A stretch of 64,000 bases of DNA from Martinezella lusitana (lineage in GTDB: Bacteria; Pseudomonadota; Alphaproteobacteria; Rhizobiales; Rhizobiaceae): assembly GCF_016901135.1 (NCBI RefSeq), contig NZ_JAFEVL010000045.1, positions 868,001-932,000 of the forward strand, read 5' to 3'. This document shows, one piece after another, positions 16,714 to 24,885 of the stretch. The notes below the pieces were generated by a model. It had not been told where the DNA came from. It worked only from the letters and a program-made list of their open reading frames with translations, and searched no databases. How positions within the stretch are numbered: position 1 is the first letter of the stretch; each line of letters opens with the position of its first letter. The translations under genes were made by a program, and so were the position numbers.

Positions 16714-17541
16714 ATGAAAATATCTGGCATCCTCTCAGCCATCGCGGCGCCCTTGCGCGCGGGCGTGCTGGCCTATCTCGTCGCGGCAAGCGTCGGCCCG
16801 GCTGTCGCGGCCGACAATCCCTATAATCTCATCGATCCGAACGTCATCAGCGTCGGCACCATGGGCGACTCCAAGCCCTACGCCTTCACCACGGCCGACG
16901 GTCAATTCAGCGGCTTCGATATCGAGCTGTTCCTGAACGTTGTCTCGCGCATGGGCTTTCCGAAGGACAAGGTGACCTTCACCGGCCAGGAATTCTCGGC
17001 GCTGCTGCCATCGGTTGCCAATGAGCGTTTCGACGTCGCCGTCGCGGCGATCGGAACCACCGAGGCACGCAAGAAGACCGTGGATTTCTCCGACGGTTAT
17101 CTGGCCGGCTATCTTTCGGTTCTGACATCCGACGCTACGATCAAGGACGCCAGCGGCCTCAAGGGTAAGCGCCTCGGCGTCGTGCAGGGCACCTTGCAGG
17201 AGATTTATGCGACCAAGAATTTTACCGGAACGGACCTGGTCAAGTTCCCGGACAACAACTCGGCGGTCGCAGCACTCAACAACGGCACCGTCGCTGCGCA
17301 TTTCCTCGATTATGAAGCCGCCAAGCAATATGGCGAGCGTTATCCCGCGCTGAAGATCGCCGTGAATATTCCGTCCTTCGACGCGCCGGCAGGCTTCGTC
17401 GTCAAGAAAGGCAATGATGCCTTTCGTCTGGCGCTGAACAAGGGTCTGCATGAGGCGATGCAGGACGGAACGTGGAAGACGCTTTACGAAAAGTGGTTCC
17501 CGGGCTCGCCGATGCCGGACCAGTATCTTCCCAAGAAGTAA
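16714..17541 (+). CDS. ABC transporter substrate-binding protein, amino-acid family (SBP_bac_3)
   Basis: A 275-residue periplasmic binding protein. The signal peptide runs to about residue 34 (a hydrophobic stretch ending in VAADN). The mature part has the family 3 signature ISVGTMGDSKPYAFTTADGQFSGFDIELF and ERFDVAVAAIGTTEARKKTVDFSDGY. ATG at 16714 follows GGAG at a suitable spacing; the longer frame upstream would run through the operator region and is rejected. It is the first gene of the LacI-controlled importer, followed by a GC-rich hairpin and the fused permease-ATPase gene. Likely ligands are amino acids or related amines. Confidence 0.9.
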   Translation: MKISGILSAIAAPLRAGVLAYLVAASVGPAVAADNPYNLIDPNVISVGTMGDSKPYAFTTADGQFSGFDIELFLNVVSRMGFPKDKVTFTGQEFSALLPSVANERFDVAVAAIGTTEARKKTVDFSDGYLAGYLSVLTSDATIKDASGLKGKRLGVVQGTLQEIYATKNFTGTDLVKFPDNNSAVAALNNGTVAAHFLDYEAAKQYGERYPALKIAVNIPSFDAPAGFVVKKGNDAFRLALNKGLHEAMQDGTWKTLYEKWFPGSPMPDQYLPKK

Positions 17542-17547
17542 GGCCGC

Positions 17548-17573
17548 CCGCCGCCCGGCCTGCCGGGCGGCGG
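17548..17573 (+). other. Intercistronic hairpin after the binding-protein gene
   Basis: An 11-bp perfect GC-only stem with a 4-nt CCTG loop, starting seven bases after the binding-protein stop. No T-run follows, so it probably stabilises the upstream message or causes partial termination, giving more binding protein than membrane protein (inference). Confidence 0.6.
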
Positions 17574-17609
17574 CATTTGCCTGCTCTCGAGAATTTCATG
17601 GGGAATTGA

Positions 17610-19139
17610 ATGGACTGGCTAGAAAATCTCCGCCGCAGCTTCCTTGATTGGGATGCGATGGCGGAAGTCCTGCCGAGTATGATCACCGTCGGTTTGAAGA
17701 ACACACTGATCCTGGCGGCCGCTTCCACCGTACTCGGCGTCGGCATCGGTATGATGCTGGCCGTAATGGGCATCTCGCAATCGCGCTGGCTGCGCCTACC
17801 GGCGCGGATCTATACCGATATCTTCCGCGGCCTGCCGGCAATCGTGACGATCCTGATGATTGGCCAGGGCTTTGCCCGCATCGGCCGCGAACTCTTCGGC
17901 CCATCGCCGTTTCCGCTTGGGATCATTGCGCTGAGCCTGATCGCAGGCGCCTATATCGGCGAGATTTTCCGTTCCGGCATTCAAAGCGTCGAACGTGGCC
18001 AGATGGAGGCCTGCCGCGCCCTTAGCATGAGCTACGGGCAGGGGATGCGGCTGATCATCATTCCGCAGGGCGTGCGGCGCGTTCTGCCGGCCCTCGTCAA
18101 CCAGTTCATCGGCAACGTCAAGGATTCGAGCCTTGTCTATTTCCTCGGGCTATTGGCCTCCGAGCGCGAGATCTTTCGCGTCGGCCAGGACCAGGCGGTC
18201 GTCACGGGCAATCTCTCGCCGCTGCTGCTGGCCGGTGTCTTCTACCTGGTGATCACCGTTCCGCTCACCCATCTCGTCAACTATATCGACACGCGTTTGC
18301 GCCTCGGACGGCAGGGGCGAGGCTCGGGTGCCGCCAGCGGGCTTGTCGAAGTCACCGAGCTGGAAGCGGCGTCGGACATGCAGCCCCCAAGCGGCGCCGG
18401 TGTGGCGCGTTTCACGGGGGGAGCCGTCAAGGTCAGCGATCTCAGCATGTCCTATGGCGATCTCGATGTCCTGAAGGGCGTCGACCTCGATATCGCCAAG
18501 GGCACGGTGACCTGCATCATCGGCCCGTCCGGCTCCGGCAAATCCACGCTGCTGCGATGCCTCAACAGGCTTGTCGAACCCAAGGGGGGCGACATCCTGC
18601 TCGACGGCGAAAGCATTCTGGCGATGAAGCCGGAAGGCCTGCGACGGCGCGTCGGCATGGTGTTCCAGCATTTCAATCTGTTTCCCGATCATACCGCGCT
18701 CGAGAACGTCATGCTGTCGCTGACCAAGATCAAGAGGATGCCGAAAGGCGAGGCGCGTCGGATCGCCGAGACGCGTCTCACGGAGGTGGGTCTTGCCGGA
18801 CGCAAGGATCACAGGCCGGCGAGCCTTTCCGGCGGCCAGCAGCAGCGCGTTGCGATCGCTCGCGCACTCGCCATGGATCCTGAGGTTATCCTCTTCGATG
18901 AGGTCACGAGCGCGCTCGATCCGGAACTGGTCAAGGGCGTTCTCGACCTGATGGCCAATCTCGGACGCCAGGGCATGACGATGGCTGTCGTTACGCACGA
19001 GATGGGTTTTGCCCGCAAGGTCGCCGACCAGGTCGTGTTCATGGATGAAGGCCGCATCGTCGAGGCGGGCCCGCCTGGGCAGATCTTCGACAATCCCCGG
19101 AGCGAGCGGCTGAAGCGCTTCCTCGCCGAGGTTCTCTGA
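17610..19139 (+). CDS. Fused ABC permease-ATPase, amino-acid family (HisM-GlnQ type)
   Basis: A 509-residue protein joining two usually separate subunits. Residues 1-235 are a HisM/GlnP-type permease with the EAA loop GAYIGEIFRSGIQSVERGQMEACRALS at about 113-139. After a roughly 40-residue linker, residues 272-509 form a GlnQ/HisP-type ATPase: Walker A GPSGSGKST at 305-313, signature LSGGQQQRVAIARALAMDP, Walker B VILFDE. All catalytic motifs look intact, so this is a real fusion and not a frameshift. Homodimerisation would give the complete translocator with the preceding binding protein. ATG at 17610 follows a GGGGA tract. Expression is probably under the LacI regulator. Confidence 0.92.
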   Translation: MDWLENLRRSFLDWDAMAEVLPSMITVGLKNTLILAAASTVLGVGIGMMLAVMGISQSRWLRLPARIYTDIFRGLPAIVTILMIGQGFARIGRELFGPSPFPLGIIALSLIAGAYIGEIFRSGIQSVERGQMEACRALSMSYGQGMRLIIIPQGVRRVLPALVNQFIGNVKDSSLVYFLGLLASEREIFRVGQDQAVVTGNLSPLLLAGVFYLVITVPLTHLVNYIDTRLRLGRQGRGSGAASGLVEVTELEAASDMQPPSGAGVARFTGGAVKVSDLSMSYGDLDVLKGVDLDIAKGTVTCIIGPSGSGKSTLLRCLNRLVEPKGGDILLDGESILAMKPEGLRRRVGMVFQHFNLFPDHTALENVMLSLTKIKRMPKGEARRIAETRLTEVGLAGRKDHRPASLSGGQQQRVAIARALAMDPEVILFDEVTSALDPELVKGVLDLMANLGRQGMTMAVVTHEMGFARKVADQVVFMDEGRIVEAGPPGQIFDNPRSERLKRFLAEVL

Positions 19140-19208
19140 CAAGCAGGGCTGGCGAGCACCTCGACAGCTTTTCCATCGCAACATCCATTGTAGACAAGGT
19201 TACCCAAC

Positions 19209-20336
19209 ATGCATGCTCCCACTCGTCCTTCGAAAGTCATTGTCGTCGGCGGCGGCATTTTCGGGGTTTCAACGGCCGTTCATCTTGCGCGGCTCGGTAT
19301 TCGCACGACCATCATCAACGACGGCCCGTTGGCTAACGGTGCGTCGGGTCGCTCGCTTGCCTGGCTCAACTCGGCGCGCCGTCGCTCCGACGCTTACCAC
19401 CGGCTACGCCTTGCCGGCATCGATCGCTATCGTACGCTTGCCGCCAAATATCCGGATGCCGCTTGGCTGCGCTTCGACGGCGGCCTGACGTGGGATGCCG
19501 ACGATGCCGCTAACGAGATCGCCGCGGTCTTCGACTACGAACGCAACCTGGGCTATCATGCGCAATTGCTTGCTGCCGAGAAGATCGCCGGGACGACGCC
19601 GGGCGTCGACGCGCGCTCTGTCACGCCGCAGGGTGCAATCTTCAATCCGGGCGAGGGCTGGGTCGATCTGCCGTCGCTGATCGGCGTTCTCGCCGAGGAG
19701 TTCGTGGCGCTGGGCGGCGAAATCGTCACCGATGCCGGTCGCGCGACGATCGACGTCGAGGATGCCCGTGTCCGCGGTGTCACGACATCGGACGGAACCC
19801 GCAGGCAGGCCGATGCGGTGCTGCTTGCCGCAGGCGGTGCGGTGCCGGCGATCGTCGCGGAGGCCGGCCAACATATCGGTGATGGGACACCGATTGCGCT
19901 TCTGGTCAGGACGAAGCCGATCGATCACCCGCTGAAGGCTGTGCTCAACACGCCCCGTGTCGCCATCCGGCCCACGCCGGATGGTGCTTTCGCGCTGGAT
20001 TCGGCCTGGTCCGAGGAGGAGGTCATCGTAAATGCGGACGGAACTTACGACATCAAGTCATCGACGCTCGAAGGTCTGCTGCTGGAAGCCTCCAAGGTGC
20101 TGGAGGGCAATCCGAAGCTCGAAATCGGCGATTACGGCGTCGGCCCCAAGCCCATTCCGGGCGACGGCGAGCCGGTCTTCGGAGAGCTGCAAGCAATATC
20201 AGGCTATTTCGTCGCGTTCAGCCATAGCGGCGCAACTCTTGGCCTGATTGCCGGCGAGTTGCTCGCCGATGAGATCGCCACCGGCAAGCGCCACCCGCTT
20301 CTGGCCGACTTCCGGCCGGAGCGTTTTTCCAGATAG
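19209..20336 (+). CDS. FAD-dependent amine/D-amino-acid oxidoreductase (DAO family)
   Basis: A 375-residue protein with an N-terminal FAD-binding fold (VIVVGGGIFGVSTAVHLARLG, residues about 12-32) and the DAO-family layout ending in YFVAFSHSGATLGLIAGELLADEI. Family members oxidise amino acids, sarcosine or other secondary amines. It lies 69 bases after the fused transporter gene on the same strand, so it is probably in the LacI-controlled unit and acts on the imported compound. Together with the upstream demethylase it suggests use of an N-methylated amino acid, but the substrate is not determined by sequence. Confidence 0.85.
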   Translation: MHAPTRPSKVIVVGGGIFGVSTAVHLARLGIRTTIINDGPLANGASGRSLAWLNSARRRSDAYHRLRLAGIDRYRTLAAKYPDAAWLRFDGGLTWDADDAANEIAAVFDYERNLGYHAQLLAAEKIAGTTPGVDARSVTPQGAIFNPGEGWVDLPSLIGVLAEEFVALGGEIVTDAGRATIDVEDARVRGVTTSDGTRRQADAVLLAAGGAVPAIVAEAGQHIGDGTPIALLVRTKPIDHPLKAVLNTPRVAIRPTPDGAFALDSAWSEEEVIVNADGTYDIKSSTLEGLLLEASKVLEGNPKLEIGDYGVGPKPIPGDGEPVFGELQAISGYFVAFSHSGATLGLIAGELLADEIATGKRHPLLADFRPERFSR

Positions 20337-20357
20337 TCTGGCCGCATTCTTGGGCGG

Positions 20358-20825
20358 TCAGCGCAGGGTGTCGAGCAAACTCGATCCCGTCGCCAGATTG
20401 TCGATGAACACGGTCATTGCGTAACATGCGACCAGCAAGTCCATCAGATATCCGATCAGCGGTCTCCAGCCTGCCGCTGACCGGCTCGCTTCGCGGCGAG
20501 ACGGATGGTTTTCAGCGGCCCGAAGGAACGTATCTTGAAAAGATCTCGCCGAAAACGCCAGCAATGTCAGCAGATTGAAGATTATGAACTGGCGGGGACC
20601 GGCCCCGATGAAGCTGAAGGCGGCATTGCAGACAAGACAGCCGGCCCACAGATGCAGACGCCTGGCGAGAAAGTGCTGCGCGCCCATCAGCGTGCCGCGC
20701 GCACCTGTGGCGCAGCTTGATCCCTCATCGTGGTTTTGTCGCAAAGCCGACCCTTTTGTTTCCATCTCGATGAGCCTAGGAAACCAGCTTTCCGGGATCG
20801 CGTGTGTGTCGTTATGTTGCGGCAT
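20358..20825 (-). CDS. Hypothetical membrane protein
   Basis: I do not recognise this 155-residue protein. The N-terminal 60 residues are polar; the rest has two hydrophobic regions (LWAGCLVCNAAFSFIGAG with FIIFNLLTLLAFSA, and LIGYLMDLLVACYAMTVFI) separated by a charged stretch, consistent with an inner-membrane protein of two to three helices. The start is uncertain: ATG codons at 20825, 20765 and 20687 are possible and none has a clear ribosome binding site. It stands alone between the amine oxidase and a divergent small gene. Confidence 0.4.
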   Translation of the reverse strand: MPQHNDTHAIPESWFPRLIEMETKGSALRQNHDEGSSCATGARGTLMGAQHFLARRLHLWAGCLVCNAAFSFIGAGPRQFIIFNLLTLLAFSARSFQDTFLRAAENHPSRREASRSAAGWRPLIGYLMDLLVACYAMTVFIDNLATGSSLLDTLR

Positions 20826-20969
20826 ATTCTTTAAATTTGCCGCGTAATTTTTCGCGGACAAACGCCGCTTTCAGGGCCGCCACTGTCCTGCAACAAAATG
20901 TAACAACTTATAATACCGCGTTACATCCGAATCGGTATATTCGCCTCAGCTTGAACGAGAGGCCGCCCG

Positions 20970-21332
20970 ATGCTTTCAGACTATTCGTCGTCCCAGTCCC
21001 AAACCGATGTGCTGATCTGTCTGGACAATCAGCAGGTTGCTTCCCGCATCGGTTCTGTTCTGTCGGAGCAGGGGCTGACGGTGGCATCCATGCCGGCGAC
21101 CGGTATCCAGGAATGGTTCGAGCCGAACGGTTGTCAGGTGGTGATCACGCATACGGCAATGATCGGCGAGGTGCGAACCAGATTGAAGCTGCCGGTCGTC
21201 AATCTCGAGGCCTTCATATTCGATCGCCCCGAACATGTTGCCGAGGGCGCTGCGCGACAATTCGACGGCGATGCGTTCATCAAACGGGTCTTCTTGGTCA
21301 TGAGCGACGCCCGCAAGCGCACATCGCGATGA
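20970..21332 (+). CDS. Hypothetical protein with receiver-like fold
   Basis: A 120-residue protein. ATG at 20970 has GAGAGG about eight bases upstream. The pattern TDVLICLDNQQVASRIGSVLSEQGLTVASM resembles the beginning of a CheY-like receiver domain, but the acidic pocket and phosphoacceptor Asp expected in that fold are not evident, so it would be a degenerate receiver if homologous. It ends 27 bases before the stop of the convergent sugar-transport ATPase gene. Function unknown. Confidence 0.55.
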   Translation: MLSDYSSSQSQTDVLICLDNQQVASRIGSVLSEQGLTVASMPATGIQEWFEPNGCQVVITHTAMIGEVRTRLKLPVVNLEAFIFDRPEHVAEGAARQFDGDAFIKRVFLVMSDARKRTSR

Positions 21333-21358
21333 AGCGAGCCCAGCAGCGGCCCAGATAG

Positions 21359-22423
21359 TTACAGCCGCTGCTGGGTGACCTTGTCGAAGAAGTGAAGATT
21401 AGGCGACTTCAGGGAAATCTGCACGATCTGGCCAGGCGTCAGTTCGGCGCGTTCTCTCATTACCCATGTGATTTCCCTGCCTTCCAGCTCGAGCGCCACA
21501 TGCGTTTCGGAACCGGTCGGCTCGACCACGCTTACGGTCGCGGCGATGCCGCCATCGCTCGCAAAGGCGATGTCTTCCGGACGGATGCCGAGGATGATAT
21601 CTAGGGCGTCTGCCTGGGCCGGAACGTTCGAGAGCGCGATGCGGGTTCCGGACGGGAGGGTGAGTGCCGGTGTTGCGCCGCCGGTGACCTTGCCTTCGAG
21701 GAAGTTCATCGCCGGCGAGCCGAGAAAACCAGCAACAAAAACGTTTTTCGGACGATCGTAAAGCTCCAGCGGCGAGCCGATCTGTTCCACCTTGCCGCCT
21801 TGCAGCACGACGATCTTGTCGGCCATGGTCATCGCTTCGATCTGGTCGTGCGTGACATAGACGATCGTCGTCTTCAGGCGTTGATGCAGGGCCTTGATCT
21901 CGGCGCGCATCTTCACGCGCAGCTTGGCATCGAGGTTGGAGAGCGGTTCGTCGAAGAGGAAGACCTTCGGATCGCGCACGATGGCGCGGCCCATGGCGAC
22001 GCGCTGGCGCTGACCGCCGGAAAGATGTGCCGGCTTGCGACCCAGCAACGGCTGCAGCCCGAGAATATTGGCGGCCTCGCCAACCTTCCGGTCGATCTCG
22101 GCGCGCTTTGCGCCCGCAAGCTGCAGCGCAAAGCCCATGTTCTCCGCGACCGTCATCTGCGGATAGAGCGCGTAGTTCTGAAACACCATAGCGATGTCGC
22201 GATCCTTCGGCGGGAGGTCGTTGACGACCCGTCCGCCGATCGAGATCTCGCCGCCGGTAATATCCTCGAGCCCCGCGATCATGCGCAGCAGCGTTGACTT
22301 GCCGCAGCCCGATGGGCCGACGAGAATGACGAATTCGCCGTCCGATATATCGACATCGACGCCATGGATGATGTTTATCGCGCCGTAGGATTTCCTGACG
22401 TTCTTGATGGTCAATCCGGACAT
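21359..22423 (-). CDS. Sugar ABC transporter ATP-binding protein (UgpC/MsmK type)
   Basis: A 354-residue CUT1-family ATPase: Walker A GPSGCGKST at residues 36-44, signature LSGGQRQRVAMGRAI, Walker B VFLFDEPLSNLDA, and the long C-terminal TOBE/regulatory domain typical of MalK/UgpC proteins. ATG at 22423 has GAAGGA upstream; the longer upstream frame enters the preceding gene. It is the last gene of the importer operon, 23 bases after the DUF4038 hydrolase gene. It would energise the two CUT1 permeases encoded upstream. Such ATPases may be shared among several sugar importers. Confidence 0.93.
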   Translation of the reverse strand: MSGLTIKNVRKSYGAINIIHGVDVDISDGEFVILVGPSGCGKSTLLRMIAGLEDITGGEISIGGRVVNDLPPKDRDIAMVFQNYALYPQMTVAENMGFALQLAGAKRAEIDRKVGEAANILGLQPLLGRKPAHLSGGQRQRVAMGRAIVRDPKVFLFDEPLSNLDAKLRVKMRAEIKALHQRLKTTIVYVTHDQIEAMTMADKIVVLQGGKVEQIGSPLELYDRPKNVFVAGFLGSPAMNFLEGKVTGGATPALTLPSGTRIALSNVPAQADALDIILGIRPEDIAFASDGGIAATVSVVEPTGSETHVALELEGREITWVMRERAELTPGQIVQISLKSPNLHFFDKVTQQRL

Positions 22424-22446
22424 GAAACTTTTTCCTTCAAGGTCGA

Positions 22447-23961
22447 TCAGTGCTTCTTGCGGATGCGTAGCGCCAGGTACGGCTTGCCGGGCAATTCGAC
22501 GCCGAAGGCCGCATCCGCCTTGCCGCCGCGCACGACCGCGCCGTGCCGTGTCGGGTGCGGGATCGGCGCTTCGACCTTCTTTGCCGGCGTGATCGTCATT
22601 TCCCATGTGTCGATGATGTCGACGTCGTAGCCGGTGCCGTCCTTCGGCAGCCCCGTCGACCAGATGACGGGCTGGTGTTCACCGAGATAGATGTAGCTGA
22701 CATCGCCATCGCGGGCGCCGGAGACGCGCGTCCAGGGCCATTCGCCGGCGCCTGCCATCGGTTCGAGGCCGTTGACGACGTCCTGTTCCAGCAGGTCGCG
22801 CAGAAAGCCGATGCGCTTCCACGCCTCGCCGCGAAGCTCGCCGCCCTTGGCCCACCAGATCAGGTCTTCAGGATGCGAATAGGTTTCGCCGTGGCCGGCA
22901 TAACCGCCGCGCGTCATGGTGATCCAGAAACGATGGACCAGCTCCTGCGCGGTCAGGTTGCCCCAGGACTGAATGATGTTGCCTTCATACTCAGGCTCGT
23001 CGTTGACGACAGGCTTGCCGTAGGCGTCACGCCATTCCTGCGTCCGCTTCACATCCCAGTTCTGGATGCAGGTATGCGTCACCCACGGCTTGCGATGATC
23101 GAAATTCATCGTCTGTTCGCCGTTGTGGATGGATTTCAGGTGACCGTAGGGATCGTTCTCTTCGAGAATGTGGAAATAACGGTCCCACTGCGACATCGGC
23201 TTGGTGTCGAGGAGGAAATCATATTCGTTGGCGAGCGCCCACCAGACGTTGCGATAGGCGGCGAGGCGGGCGGCGAGATAGGCGACATAGCGGAAATCCT
23301 GCTCGGCCGACATGTCGGCATAGCCCCAGCGGTCATAGGGGTGGAAGATGATGATGTCGGCCTCGATGCCGAGATTGCAGAGGGCTGCCACCTGCTTTTC
23401 GAAATGGCGGAAGAGGATGGGATTGGGTCTGTCGAAATCCTCGTTGCCGTCTGCGCCTTTCTCGAAGCAGGGATAAAGAGGCTCATTGACGTTGTAGGGA
23501 TAATCCTTGGGGAACACGCCCATGCGGATCTTGTTGAAGTGCGCCTTCTTCAGCGTCTCGAGTGTCTGTGCCTGCATGTCGAGCGGCTGGTGCGTCCAGG
23601 CATAGCAGGTGGTGCCGAAGGACAGGAAAGGCTTGCCGTCGGCATAGGCGAAATGGAATTTGTTGCGCACGCGCACCGGGCCATGATTACCCTCCGACGG
23701 CTTGGTGGCGACGAATGAGCCGGTCTTGCCATCGAGTTCTGTAGTCTTCGAGCGTGTGCGGAACGACCATTCGCCCTCGTTGTCCGGCATGAAGCGAACG
23801 CGATAGACGCCGTCGCCATCATAGAAGCCCGGCACGCGGATCTCGCGGCTGTGCTGGCTGAAAACGGCATCGAATGCCACATCGAGATAGGGATTGCCGC
23901 CCGAAGGGCCGTTGAAGGCCGCCTCGAAGACTCCCCATTTTTCGACGGACGCGTTGGACAT
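22447..23961 (-). CDS. GH140-like glycoside hydrolase (DUF5060-DUF4038), candidate cytoplasmic apiosidase
   Basis: A 504-residue protein. Residues 1-95 form a DUF5060 beta-sandwich (SREIRVPGFYDGDGVYRVRF, EGEWSFRTRS). Residues 100-400 form a DUF4038 TIM barrel (FLSFGTTCYAWTHQ, NKIRMGVFPKDY), followed by a putative collagen-binding-like C-terminal sandwich. This is the layout of GH140 apiosidases such as BT1012. Likely acid/base and nucleophile glutamates are E246 in NEYD and one of E322/E324 in DEPEYEG (inferred from TIM-barrel clan geometry). No signal peptide is present, so it should act in the cytoplasm after import. It lies inside the sugar-importer operon and next to the apiose/apionate genes, which supports apioside hydrolysis. 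Other DUF4038 enzymes have other sugars as substrate. Confidence 0.82.
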   Translation of the reverse strand: MSNASVEKWGVFEAAFNGPSGGNPYLDVAFDAVFSQHSREIRVPGFYDGDGVYRVRFMPDNEGEWSFRTRSKTTELDGKTGSFVATKPSEGNHGPVRVRNKFHFAYADGKPFLSFGTTCYAWTHQPLDMQAQTLETLKKAHFNKIRMGVFPKDYPYNVNEPLYPCFEKGADGNEDFDRPNPILFRHFEKQVAALCNLGIEADIIIFHPYDRWGYADMSAEQDFRYVAYLAARLAAYRNVWWALANEYDFLLDTKPMSQWDRYFHILEENDPYGHLKSIHNGEQTMNFDHRKPWVTHTCIQNWDVKRTQEWRDAYGKPVVNDEPEYEGNIIQSWGNLTAQELVHRFWITMTRGGYAGHGETYSHPEDLIWWAKGGELRGEAWKRIGFLRDLLEQDVVNGLEPMAGAGEWPWTRVSGARDGDVSYIYLGEHQPVIWSTGLPKDGTGYDVDIIDTWEMTITPAKKVEAPIPHPTRHGAVVRGGKADAAFGVELPGKPYLALRIRKKH

Positions 23962-23997
23962 GATATTCTCCTCGATATGTATGGATGATTTGACCGT

Positions 23998-24885
23998 TCA
24001 GCCTTTGACCGCGCCGGAGGTGAGCCCGGAGACGAAGTAGCGCTGAAAGATCAGATAAACGATGGTTGCCGGCAGCACGGTCATGACAATTGCGGCGTTC
24101 AACTGTCCGTAATCGTTGGAGAATTGTCCCTGGAAGGACATCAGCCCGAGCGGCAGCGTCCACATGTGCTGGTCCTGCAGGAGCACCAGCGCCATTGCGA
24201 ATTCATTCCATGTCGAGACGAAATCCAGGATCAGCAGGGCTGCGAGCACCGGCAGGCAAACCGGCAGAAATATCCGGCGGAAAATGGTGAAGTGGCTGGC
24301 GCCGTCGATCAGCGCAGCCTCGGACAGCTCCTTCGGAATGCCCCGGAAGAAACCGTGCAGGATGAAGACCTGATAGGGCACGCCGAAGGCGATATAGGGC
24401 AGGATGACGCCGGGATAGGTGTCGATCAGGCCGAGCGAATTGACGAGCGTGAACAGCGGCGCGAGCATGACCTGAAAGGGGATCATCGTGCCGAAGACGA
24501 CGAGAAGCAGCAGCAGCTTGCCGAACCGCAAGCGGATCTTGGCGAGAGCATAGGCCGCCATTGCCGACAGGATGAGGCCGAGCGGCACCTTGATCACGGT
24601 GATGATGGCGCTGTTGAGAAAGGCGCTGGCGAAATTGCCGCGTCCCCAGGCGCTCGTGTAGTTTTCGAAGGCGGGATTGAGGGGAGGCATGAAAGCGCCC
24701 GTCGTCGTCACGTCCGCCTGTGTCTTCAGCGAAGTGAAGACAATGAAAATGAAGGGCGCCAGCCAAATTAGCGCGACGACGAATAGCGCGATCCACAATG
24801 CGATCAGGATGGGGTCACGCTTGCGCTTTGCGGCTGTGATGGTTTCGAAGCCGTCGGACATGGAGGTCGCCGATGTTGCCGTCAT
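23998..24885 (-). CDS. Sugar ABC transporter permease, CUT1 MalG type
   Basis: A 295-residue inner-membrane permease with six predicted helices. The CUT1 EAA loop is present (ELSEAALIDGASHFTIFRRIFLPVCLPVLA), as is the family start FIFIVFTSLKTQADV. Its ATG overlaps the stop of the MalF-type permease gene (ATGA), so the two are translationally coupled and form the heterodimeric channel. Gene order is binding protein, MalF-type, MalG-type, hydrolase, ATPase. The transported compound is inferred to be an apiose-containing glycoside or a related sugar. Confidence 0.93.
   Translation of the reverse strand: MTATSATSMSDGFETITAAKRKRDPILIALWIALFVVALIWLAPFIFIVFTSLKTQADVTTTGAFMPPLNPAFENYTSAWGRGNFASAFLNSAIITVIKVPLGLILSAMAAYALAKIRLRFGKLLLLLVVFGTMIPFQVMLAPLFTLVNSLGLIDTYPGVILPYIAFGVPYQVFILHGFFRGIPKELSEAALIDGASHFTIFRRIFLPVCLPVLAALLILDFVSTWNEFAMALVLLQDQHMWTLPLGLMSFQGQFSNDYGQLNAAIVMTVLPATIVYLIFQRYFVSGLTSGAVKG

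Noticed and set aside
22543..23718. 391-codon plus-strand frame
   Set aside because: Antisense to the DUF4038 hydrolase, whose domains are clear.
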